The position numbers were made by a program, and so were the translations under genes. From contig NC_087064.1 in the NCBI RefSeq assembly GCF_963678635.1, positions 16,919,802 to 16,983,801 on the forward strand: a DNA stretch of 64,000 bases. Reading direction: 5' to 3'. The DNA comes from Symsagittifera roscoffensis. Lineage: Eukaryota > Xenacoelomorpha > Acoela > Convolutidae. Under the pieces are notes generated by a model, which saw only the letters and a program-made list of their open reading frames with translations, had not been told where the DNA came from and ran no database searches. Position 1 is the stretch's first letter. The number at the start of each line of letters is the position of its first letter. Positions 51,601 through 63,600 of this stretch are shown here, piece by piece.

Positions 51601-54600
51601 AGTCAAGTTGCGTCTCGTTCGTTTCATCTTCAACGTCAACAGTGATTTCAGAGTTTTCTGCAATATCAGCTGATTCTGATTCAGCTGTTGACACAGTTAT
51701 CAAGTCACTTCTTTTTATATCAGTTGCTTCTTCGGTTGCTGCTTCTTCGGTGGATTGAGCTGTTGTCGAAGACTCAACATTTTGTTGCTCAAATCTGACA
51801 ACTTTCTCGTGGGATTCGGAGGCAATGTCACTGATTTCCTCGTCCACCTTGTTCAAGAACTCTTGGACTGAAACTTCGCTAGCAATTTCTTCAGTTAGAA
51901 TTTGCCTCGCAGCTATTGCATCCAAATCGACAGTATCCTGTACTGCTTCCTCAGTATGACTTTCACTTTCACTGGTGGTAAACTGAAGCGTTTCAGTTTG
52001 CTGAACATATTCGCCCAAAACAACAGATTCATCTTCTTTTTGCACAGCTTCATCATTCGAAGGACTTTGCAACACAGCGATAGCTTCATAAAGACTTTCC
52101 TCGGCATCTTCAGAACTGGATTGCAAAGCAGAAATCTCAACAACTTCATCATCTGCAGTGGCAACTTCAACTTCGGTTTTTTCAGTTGTAGTTTCAGTAC
52201 TTTCTTCTCTAGTTTCAGACAACTGAAACGATACTGGTGACTCCTCTTCCATTGATTCAAGGTAAATGGCGTCACTGGCAACAACTCCGACAGAATTTTC
52301 ATCAACGCTTACAGTGAGATTTTCATCAGAGCTACGTTTACGCTCACTGAAGTCTAGTTGGATCTCAGTTGTTTCATCCTCAACCTCAACACTGATTTCG
52401 GAGTTTTCTACAACAAAAGTTGATTCTGCTTCAGCTGTTGAAACAGCTATCATTTGATTTCTTTCTATATCTGTTGTTTCTACCGTTGCCACTTCTTCGG
52501 TGGATAGAACCGTTGTCGAATAATCAACCTTTTGTTGCTCAAAAACGACAGTTTTCTCATGAGACTCAGACGCAACCTCGCTAATTTCCTCTTTCACCTT
52601 GCTGGAGAACTCTTGAACTGAAACTTCATTATCGATTTCTTCGGTTAGAGTATGCGCAGCATTTTTTGACTCTAGATCGACTGTTTTTTCTAACACTTCC
52701 TCAGCATGGCATTCATTTTCGTTGGTGCTAAATTGCAGCACTTCAGTTTGCTCAATATCTTTACTTAAGATAACAGAATCTTTTTCCTGCTGAGCAATCT
52801 CGTCAGCTATAGGACTTAGGAAAACAGTGATCGCTTCAGAGGAAGTTTCTTCTGTATCTTCAGAACTGGATTGCAAAGCTGACATCTCAACAGTTTCCTC
52901 ATCTCCAGTTGCAACTTCTACTTCGGTTTTTTCAGTTGTAGTAGCTGTGCTTTCTTCTGTAGCTGCGGACAACTGAAACGATACTGGTGACTCCTCTTCC
53001 ATTGATTCAAGAAAAATGTCTTCACTGACTTCGGCTCCGATTGAACTATCATCAACGTTCACAGTGAGATTCTCATCAGAGCTATGTTTACTTTCACTGA
53101 AGTCTAGTTGGGTCTCGGTTGTTTCATCTGCTGTCTCAACTGTTATTTGAGATTGTTCACTAAGAGCGATGGTTTCTGATTCCAGTTTTGAAATCTGCAA
53201 AATTTCTTCCTCCCCTGTTGCAATTTCAATCACTTGAGGTGATTTTTCCGTACTTTCTTCAGAGTTTTTACTGACATTTACAAAAACAGGTGAGTCTTCT
53301 TCAGTTATTTCCAAGGAAATTTCGTTGCTGTTTTTGACCGCTTCAGAAGAACCTGAGAGTTCGACCAGAATATTTTCATCTGAACTCAAACTTTCTTCAG
53401 AGAACTCAACTGCGGTGTCTATGTTTTGCTCATGAGTTTCTATGTCGACGGCGTGTTCGTTAGTTGAAGATTCTTCTTCGACGTTTAAAGATGCAGCAAT
53501 TACAGTGTCTTTCTCGGCAATCTCTTCCGATTCAATTTGATCAACAGATAAAACAAAATCTTCGTTCTGTCCTGTTTCCGAAATTGCGATCGAACCTCCG
53601 AAGTCAGTTTCCGTTTCAAGTTGATCAATCGAGATGGAAACTTGCGAGTTATCGACTGAATCATCGGCACTGCTTTCCACTGCCAAGATTGATTCTTCCT
53701 TAATTTCAGGGGCAAACATTTCAGCCGAGTCAGAATCATGTTTTACGGTTAGTTCCACTTCTACTTCTGTGGCTGCTTTGACTTCTGAAACTTTGAAGCT
53801 TTCTGATGTCTCCTCATTTTCAGTAGAGATCGCAAAACCGATCACATCGCTTGAATCAGCCACACTCTTTGACTCAAAATCTGTGAAAACCGCTGGTTCA
53901 GTCACGAACGATTCTTTGATAGACTTATCAGAGTCTAGAGAAATTTCCGAAAGAGCAGATTGCGAAGCGTAGTTTACTCTTATATCACTCTGAGCAAAAG
54001 AGTCGTAGACATTCTTTGTGAGGTCAACATCCGTTACCGTTTTGGCGCACTCGTCGATTTTGTCCAAACTTCCTCCGGCAGATTCTGACGAGCAACGGTC
54101 GGCTTGTTCCAATTGTGTAACTTCAGTTGTTCTTGTCTCTTTATCTTCTTGCTTCAGAAGAAAATCTAAAATCGAGTCATCTTCCTCCGTTCGGCTTCTC
54201 ATTGTGATTGTATCAGGTAATTCATCGAAGTTTCCGAACTCATTCAAATCGAAGAGGGTCTCGTCCGATCCTCCTTCTGCCTCGTCCTCGCGCTCCAGGG
54301 CATCGAAAACAGAATCGTCGACATCGACCATCTCACTTTTTGGCCTCGGCCGCGACTTCTTCTCAGTTTTAGTCTCTTCAACCACTGGCTCATCATCTTC
54401 CGGTTCTTCGTGCCACGTGTGACGTCGCAGTCGGCTCTGAACGTCATCGACTCGGTCTAGCAGCGAATTCCACATATCCGAGAGGTATGATGTCTCATTA
54501 TTCGTGCTTGCACCGCGCGAACTAGTGGTAGAATTAGTTCGAATGAAATCTACATTGTAATTCAGACACTCGAGGGGATCGAAATCGTCCTTTTTAGTCA

Positions 54601-57600
54601 TGGCCAAAATGTCTTCATTACTCTCTGAGTCGTTTTCAACAACAATCTCGGGAAGCTCAGACTGCTCGCAAATGAATCGCAGATTCTCCAGTTCGTCTTC
54701 CGCAGTTTTGAAATTTTTGGGCGCTTCTTCGCTTGTTACTTCAACTTCAACCTCGACAGTTGTCTCTTCAGAATCCTGGGCGACTTCTACGACTTCGTTT
54801 TCGGTTTCACGAGACGCCTGCTCTGTGAGCTTTTCGGTAACCTCATAAGAACAGGAAGGTTGTGCGTAGTCTTCAGCGAATGTTGATTGCAGTATCCTTC
54901 GCTGTTCGATATCTTCGACAAGTGTCCGTTGGAGCGATATCATGTAGCGAATATTTTCTTCGTACTCGTCCAAAACGGGCTCGCTCACACTGATGGCAGA
55001 AGTTGATTGTTCGGCTGTAAATTGAAAACAAACACACGTGAAACAAAGACTTTAGGGGCGTGAATTGATAATCACATATTGGGTGTGACATATAATGATA
55101 GGGTCGAGAACTCATTTAAATGGCAAAAGAAAAATTTAGTATCGCGGACCAAAAAATTTTGAACTTAGCTTCACTGAAGTCTTCATATGATGGAAAACAA
55201 CTCGAAGCAAGGACTCCCCGAGCTTTGAAACTTAAAATCATAGCATGGCGGCTATTTTCTTCTTCTTTGCTTTAACATCAATTTTCTATACCAGGGCTGC
55301 ATTTGTAGATTAAGTATGTTGGAGATATTTACCCGTCATTTTAAAATCCTTGTTCTCAGCAAAAATGTCTCGACCCGAATTGCAATTGGTGTAATGCACA
55401 GTGAAACCTCGGGGGAGAGTGAAACATTTAAGGTTAGTTTACTCGAAAACCATACCAGACCCGATTTATTGAAAAGAGAAAGACCAGTTACAATCTTTTT
55501 CGTTACAACTTTTAGCTATTTTAAAAAAATGCAGATGTGCACATTTGTGAGGCCTAATAGAATTAACTAACCTTCAACTTCTAAACTGAATGACTCTTGT
55601 TCTGTCTCGTCCACTTCGACCATTTGAACCTCAGCAGCAAGAAGGGAGTCTTTCTCTTCAGACGTCAGCTGCACTTCAATCTGACTGCCATCTTCATAAG
55701 TGGCAGACTCTTCGTCAACAACAGCTGACTCATTTTCGTCCACTTCTACAACATAGATTTACAATATTTAGCGTTTATAAGGGCATTAATTTTTGTCAAT
55801 TGTAATTGTTTTTCTAGAGCTACAGTTATTCTCCCTAATTGTGCACATTTAAAGAAAGAATTCTAATCACTTTCTTCAAAATGATCTTTTCTGTTACGGG
55901 ATTCAAAAAACAAACATGATAATTCTTTGGACTTCTAGATGCTTCTACCATAAGTTGAGAAAAAAAAAATGTAGAGAGCGGAGAATACTTTGGAACATGA
56001 TTGATGGAGCTGATTATGAGCTAAGCTATCAAATGATTCAGTGATTTTCTAAAACAAGTTCTTTATCTGAAAAAAGTTTATGTTTCGATTTGATAAACCT
56101 TGCTACCCGCTAGCTTAAAAATACTATTATAAAGAAAACCTACCTGCAACCGACAGTTCTTTGACCTCTTGATTTTCTTCTTCGAATCCAATGACGACAT
56201 CCGCGTCTTCAGTCTCCTGTGTAATGCTCAGTTTGACCTCCGAGGACTGGTTGACCTCTGAATCTTCTGTGGTGTCGACGACGAAGTCCGCGTCACTTTT
56301 GTCACTTTCTAGTTCTAGCTTGATGTCCTCCTCAGCCTGGGATGCGTCAGATTCAGACAGAGCGATGTCCAAATCACTTTCTGCTTTTTCGTCGGCAGTG
56401 ATGGCAATGTCAATTTCTTGAGCCTCAAATTCGACAGATGCTCCTTCCTTCTCGACATCCAGTTGCTGGACTTCGGAAGCTGAAACATAAAATTCGGATC
56501 TTTCCTTTTTAAATATGATTATCGAAAAATAGACACAAAAAAAAGAATTTTGTTGATTATATTCCGCGCGTTTCTTCGATAGCTGAAGAATAGCAAAAAC
56601 AAATCACGCTTTTAGAATTTATCAAAAACACTTCCACAGTTTTTGAGATAAGTCGTTATTTACCAAAATAATGTCAGGATAAGGGTAAATATGATCTCAA
56701 GGTTATATAAACAGGAATTTAAATGACTTCTGTTTCTCGGAATTTAATGCATAACATCTTAGTTCCTCAAAAAAACATATTGGTTATTTTCAAAAATCTG
56801 GTCAATTTACCTTCGACGGAAACCTGTTCGTAGCTCTCTGATTGCTCTGCAACCCCAACGACAAACTCTGCATCTTGGCTCTCTTGCTCAATCGAGACTT
56901 TGAACTCCGAAGTTTTCTTTTCATCGAGTTCTTCAGTCGAATCAAAAACAACTTCCACTTCGCTTTTGTCACTCTCCAATTCAATCTGGATATCTTCTTG
57001 ACTCTGAGAAGCGTCCGACTCTGACAGAGCAATGACCAAATCACTTTCAACTTTTTCCTCGCCAGTGATTGTTACGTCAATTAGCTTAGGTTCCTGCTCC
57101 ATCGAAGACTCTTCATCTTTGATAGCAAACTCCTCCTCTCCTCCAGCTGAAAATTCAGACTTTACGATAAAAAAAAACGGTTAGCAAATTATTACCTGAA
57201 GATGTCAAATTTTTTGTGTCGCTTTAACACATTTTACAAACAAGTTTAGATTTTGTGTGACATCATCAAAACCGTAAAATTATTTTAGCTACGCTTTCAT
57301 TTGAAAAAAAAAACATCAATGATGTGTGGGAAAACGTGCAATCCATTTTTTTCATGAGTTCCATGTAAAAATGAGAAAACGTTGAAACACGAGGTTTATC
57401 ACATTAAATGCTATTTAAAACCTAACCTTCGATGCTGATTTTCTGAATATTTTCAACATTTTCTTCTTCGATCCCGATGGCAACATCGGCTTCTTCAGAT
57501 TCCTGTCGAATGCTCAGTTTGACCTCTAAAGTTTTATTGACATCTGAATCCTCAGTGGTGTCAACGACAAATTCAACTTCACTTTTGTCACTCTCAATGT

Positions 57601-60600
57601 CCAGCTGAACTTCTTCACGAGTTTCAGATGCGTCTGACTCTGACAGAGCAATGTCTTGATCACTTTCCGCTTTTTCCTCGCCAGTGATTGTTACGTCGAT
57701 TTGATTCGATCCCTGTTCCGTAGAAGTTTCTTCATCTTTGATAAGAAACTCCTCCTTTCCTCCAGCTAAATTAAATGTAGGTTTTAACATAGAAACCACA
57801 AAATCGGAAACAGTTTGATTAATTTTGCTGAAGAGGCTGAGTAACTTTTGAAGAATTTAACACTCGAATTTAGATAGTACCAAAAGATCATCAGAAGCAA
57901 AAAAATTTGAGCTTTTATTTATTACCTTAAAGTGTGCAAAAAATATCGATCAATGGTAAGAGGAAATGATATCTATTTTTCACGTTTTCCATGCAAGAAT
58001 GCAAAAACTGTTGATATATCAATTTTATCACATTTAATACTGATAAACTTACCTTCGATGTTAATTTTCTGGAAATTTTCTACGTTTTCTTCTTCAAACC
58101 CGATGGCAACATCGGCGTCCTCAGACTCCTGTCTTATGCTTAGCTTGACCTCTGAAGTTTTATTGACCTCTGAATCCTCAGTAGTGTCAACGACAAAGTC
58201 AATTTCGCTTTTGTCACTTTCGATATCCAGCTGAAATTCTTCATCAAATTGAGACGCGTTTGACTCTGACAGATCAATGTCTAGGTCACTTCCTGCCTTT
58301 TCGTCAGCAGAAATTGCTATTTCAATTTGCTTTGATTCATTTTCAACAGATGATTCATCCTCTTTTATCACAAGCTCTTCTTGCTCTCCAGCTGAAATGT
58401 CCGATAATTGAATAATTCAAAATGTGTTATCCGAAAATATATTATCTCTACTTCACATATTACATATCCACTTTAAATATATTATCCCCATTCTGCGATC
58501 AGAAAAAGTTCATCAGTTCAGTTCGTTTCGTTGTTTACATATGAAAAAAGTTTCTTTTAAAATTAGCGTCGTTTTCCATGCAAGAATGAAAAACTGTTGA
58601 TATCAATTTCATAACAGTAAATGCTGATTCGCGTCGTTGATCGACAATTTAATTTTTTTTTCGGCAATTAGCAAAACATTAAAAATTCAACTTGATTTTT
58701 TCAGAGATATGAAATCAAGCTTAGTTTACCTTCAACTGAGATTTGTTCAACAGCATCAAGTCTTTCTTCTTCAAACCCAATGGCAATATCCTTGTCCTCG
58801 GAATCCTGGCGTATGCTCAGTTTTACTTCTGAGGACCGATTGACTTCAGAGTCTTCATTTATGTCAACTACAAAATCAATTTCACTCTTATCACTTTCGA
58901 GATCCACCTGAATTTGCTCTTGAGTATAAGATACGTCTGTTTCTGAAAGAGCTATATCTATATCACTTTCCGCTTTTTCCTCTGCAGTGATAGCAACTTC
59001 AATTTTAGACTCATCTTCGAGAGCGGATTCTTCTTCCTTTACCGTGAATTCTTCTTGTTCGACAGCTGAAAATTTGGATAAATTTTTGAAACAATATAGA
59101 AGAGTAAAATTTGTTAAGACATCAAACCCTGAACGTTGACAAAACATTAATTCAACTAATTATCCCACAGTTTCATTTTTTGTCAAGTCAGAGTTTTCAT
59201 ACAATATAGTGCATCTGATTGCTGTAATTATTTTTAACTCTAAGTTTAACTCTTTGCATGTTATTTTTGTTATAGTAACAGAAATGTTCAAAAACTCAAA
59301 CAAATTCAAAAATTTTCTTACCTTCTACAGACAATTCTTCGACGTTTTCTACATTCTCTTCCTTGATTTCCATTGAAATTTCGCTATCTTCTGTCTCTTG
59401 TGTGATGCTCAGCTTGACCTCAGATGTCTGAGCGAACTCGGAATCCTCTGTGGTGTCAACTACAAAGTCTACTTCACTCTTGTCGCTTTCGAGGTCCAGC
59501 TGAATGTCTTCTTGAGTCTGAGAAGCATCTGACTCTGATAATGCGATATCCAAATCACTATCTGCTTTTTCTTCGGTACCGATCTCAATGCTCATGTGTT
59601 CAGTTTCAACTTCATGTGAAGATGTTTCAAGATTTACCGATTCGAGCTGATTGTTTTTGAGAACCTCGAGCTCAGTTTCAGATGTGTTTTCATGAATCTG
59701 CAGGGTAATTGATCCCGAAATATCTTTTGTTTCTTGCTCGGTGCTGAAATCAACGTTGATTTCATCTTTCATCGAGGTTTCAATTTCGACGGCTTCGACA
59801 ACAGTGTCAAACGAGGTTTGCGATATTTCGGATTCAGTTGTCGCAATGATGTCTACAGATTCCAGAGTTTCAACTGCATCTTCGTTAGCTTCCAATTGGT
59901 CATCAGTAACGACCTCGTTTATTTTATCAGAAGCTACCTCAGATTCGTTTGATGCGATTGTCGTTTGTTCCTCTTGAGCCGAAGCTTCTATTTTTGAAAA
60001 AGAATCGGAATTCAGTTCTTCTTCGTTGACATCTGCATTTTCGTTTAGCGTCGCTGAAATGTTAATCGTATTGAATATTGCAAACAAAAAAAATGCAACT
60101 CAGAAAAACTCAGAAAACTAGCAAAAATATAGCAAAAACTCCCACGACAAACCCAATCAATTATGCTTCATCAAAGAACAGTTAACTCACTAAATAAAAT
60201 CAAATTAGCATAGTAAGTAGCTTACCTTCAATTGTGGTTCGTTCGGAAATCTCGCTAACTTCTCGGACACCAATCACGACATCTGCATCTTCGCTTTCCT
60301 GATTGATGCTCATTTTGATGCCTGAAGTCTCGCTGTGCTCTGTTTCTTCAGTAGCGACTACTGAAAAATCAATTTCGCTCTTGTCGCTTTCGTCCAGTTG
60401 TAACTGGATGTCCTCTTGGCTCTGAGAAGCGTCAGATTCTGAGAAAGCCACTTCTAAGTCTTCTTCTTTTTCATCTGCCGCAACAGCGATATCAAACTGA
60501 TTCGTCTCATGGGAAGTAGAAACATCTTCGTTAATGATCAACTCTTCCTCAGACTTGGACTCTGAAACCCAGCGATGCAATTGGAAATCAATAACTTGTT

Positions 60601-63600
60601 ATGGCACACATTTTATTTAGCACGATTGAGATGATTAGGTACAAGATAAGAAAATTTGCAGAATCGATGAAATCAAAAGATTTGAACTGAATGAAAAACG
60701 CACCTTTAATAGATAACTCTTGAGTCGCTTCCACATTCTCTTCTTGGAATCCAATGACAACATCTGCATCTTCGGCCTCTTGCTCGATTGTCATCTTCAC
60801 CTCTGAAGTTTTTGATTCTGTTGATTCTTCAGTTGTGTCAACAACGAAGTCTAATTCACTGCCACTACCCTGTTCAACATCCAGAGCAACTTCTGCCTCA
60901 ATTTGGGTTGCATCTGATTCCGATAGAGTAACATCAAAGGCATCCTCTTCTTTCTCGTCTTGAGTTATTTCAATGTTAACTTGCTGCGTCTCCTGCTCGT
61001 GTGTAGTTTCTTGCGAGGTAGCTAAAATTACAATAAAATGCATAAAACACGTTAGTAGTCCAAAATAAAAATCATTTAAATTAATTATTTGACATCGAAA
61101 TGCTCTTTCCAGTAAATCAAAACTCTAATAATCAAATCTAGAGAAACGAACCTTCTACAGATAATTGCTCAATATTTTCAACATTTTCTTCCTTGAATTC
61201 CATTGAGAGATTAGCATCTTCTGTCTCCTGTGTGATACTCAATTTGACCTCCGTGGTCTCATTAGACTCAGACGTTTCTTCAGTGTCGACTACAAAGTCC
61301 ACTTCACTCTCAAGATCAAGCTGAATTTCATCTTTAGTCTGAGATGCATCAGACTCCGACAGAGCAATGTCTAGATCACTTTCCGCCTTTTCTTCTGCAG
61401 TGATAGCGATTTCAATTTGCTTAGACTCCAGTTCGATAGTAGACTCTTCTTCTTTGACCGCGAACTCTTCTTGCTCAACGGCTGGAAGTAAGCAAAACAA
61501 TTATGGCCGACTAGATAACGGTTTATTAGCATTGAAAATCTGTGTGCAAGGTTCAACATGAATCATCTTTTTGAATACAGGCTTCTATATCAAGCAATAC
61601 ATTATACGAGGCGTCAAATAAAAGCCTATAACAACCAGCAAGAGCTGAACAATCATATGAAATTGAAATCTATTTTTTTTCAGGCTAGTATTAGTTCGTG
61701 AACTCTATTAACTTTTAATACTCATACGGTTAACCAAAAACTCAACAAACAAAGTAGTTTCCTACCTTCCACAGACAATTCTTCGACATTTTCAACATTC
61801 TCCTCCTTTATTTCCATCGACATATCGACATCTTCTGTCTCCTGTGTAATACTTAGTTTGACCTCAGATGCCTGGTTGACCTCGGATTCCTCTGTGGTAT
61901 CAACAACGAAGTCAATTTCACTCTTGTCGCTTTCCAGAATGTCCAATGCGACGTTGACATCGCTTGAAGAAGCTTCAGATTCCGACAAAGCAACATCAAT
62001 ATCACTTTCTTTTTCCTCAGCAGCTATTTCGATGTTAAGTTTTTCTCCCTCTGATTCTGACACAGTTTCATCTTGTTTCACAACAAAATTTTCTTCTTTG
62101 AAGAATTCCGTTGTAGAAACACTTGTTTCCTTCTCAGATGCTTCCACGGTTTCGGAAACGCTAATGTTTCTTTCTTTGTCTTCAATTTCAACAGAAATGT
62201 CGACATTTTCCTCTGTGCTGATCTCAAGTTGAGTTGTCTCCTTGATTACATCTTCGGTTTCAGATTCAGTAACAAGGCTTGTAACAACCTCATCAACAGA
62301 AGATTCTAGAACGTCAGTTGTGATCTCAGCAGAAGCAGATTCGTCAACTTTAGTGGTCTCAACAGTTTCTCCGGAAAATTCGCTTTCCTCTTCCACAGCA
62401 CTGATCAGAACTTTCTGGCTAGAAGTCTCTTCTTTCTCGTACTCAGCAACATCTACCGACAAAACAACGTCATCACTGGTCGACTCAAATTCGAACTGAA
62501 CATCAATTTGTTCGCTCTCCAATTGTGCGATTTCTACAGCTTCCTTCGAAATAGATTCCTCAGTAGACTCGGTAACATTAGTCTGGATTTGCTCTTCTTC
62601 AGTATATGTTTCGATGACTTCAGAAGATGCGGTTTCTGTGACTGATTCCTTGATGAGCAAAGTTTGATCTGGCACAGTTTCTTCTTCGTTAAATTCAACG
62701 ACCTCTTCTCTCACTAAAAATGCAGAGTCTTTTGCTTGCTTCTACAGGTACTAGCTTTATCCGAAAAACGCCAGCATTTAGGGGTCATTGATTACATTCC
62801 AAATATTTTTTTGATGCTTCAACCAAAAACGAATTTTGCTGGATTATATTTTTCTCCATTTACTATATGGTTCAACCCGTGGACCTATATTGACTAATAA
62901 TATTCCGTATGATTGATCTCTTAGCAATGGTATACACCGACAAACTTAGCGACAGCAAGCTATTTTTCCCACGTGGATATAACTTTTTACCAATACGCTC
63001 ACGAAAAACAAAGCATCATGAGGTACAAACCTTCACGTGTAGATTCTTTATCTTCTTCCTGGAAACTAACAACCAAATCTGCATCTTCGGTCTCCTGCTC
63101 GATTGTCAGTTTGACCTCTGAAGTTTTTGCGTCATCAAAATCTTCAGTTGTTTCGACAACGAAGTCCATTTCACTGTCACTGCGTTGTTCAACGTCTAAA
63201 GCTATTTCAGCCTCGGTTTGGCTAGCATCTGACTCTGACAAGGTAACATCAAAAGCATTTTCTTCTTTTTCATCGCCAGTGATTTCGATATTTACTTCAT
63301 TTGTCTCTTGCTCTTGTGTCGTTTCTTGGGATGTAGCTGGACCAAAATAGTAAAAAAAAAACTTCAAATTACAAGATGACAAGAAAGTTACAAGAAAAGT
63401 TCAAATGAAACTTCAGGAGTGAAAAAAAAACAGCGTGATACATCCAAATCTTTTATTCTCAGGGCCAGATTTAAAAAAAACCTCGTCTATAGAAAAATGG
63501 GAATTGCTAATTTTGTCAAAACTAACCTTCTAACGAAATTTCAACATTTTCAACATTCTCTTCCTTGATCTCCAAAGAAACATCAGCATCTTCTGTCTCC

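Noticed and set aside
46411-54848. Many Ser/Thr-rich plus-strand open frames opposite exons 14 and 15
   Set aside because: They are the antisense of Glu/Asp/Ser codon runs. They have no domain content, and the minus strand is continuously open.
54873-55115. Minus-strand 80-codon open frame over the start of exon 14
   Set aside because: It is in another frame than exon 14, crosses the exon 14 acceptor into the intron and shows no domain.
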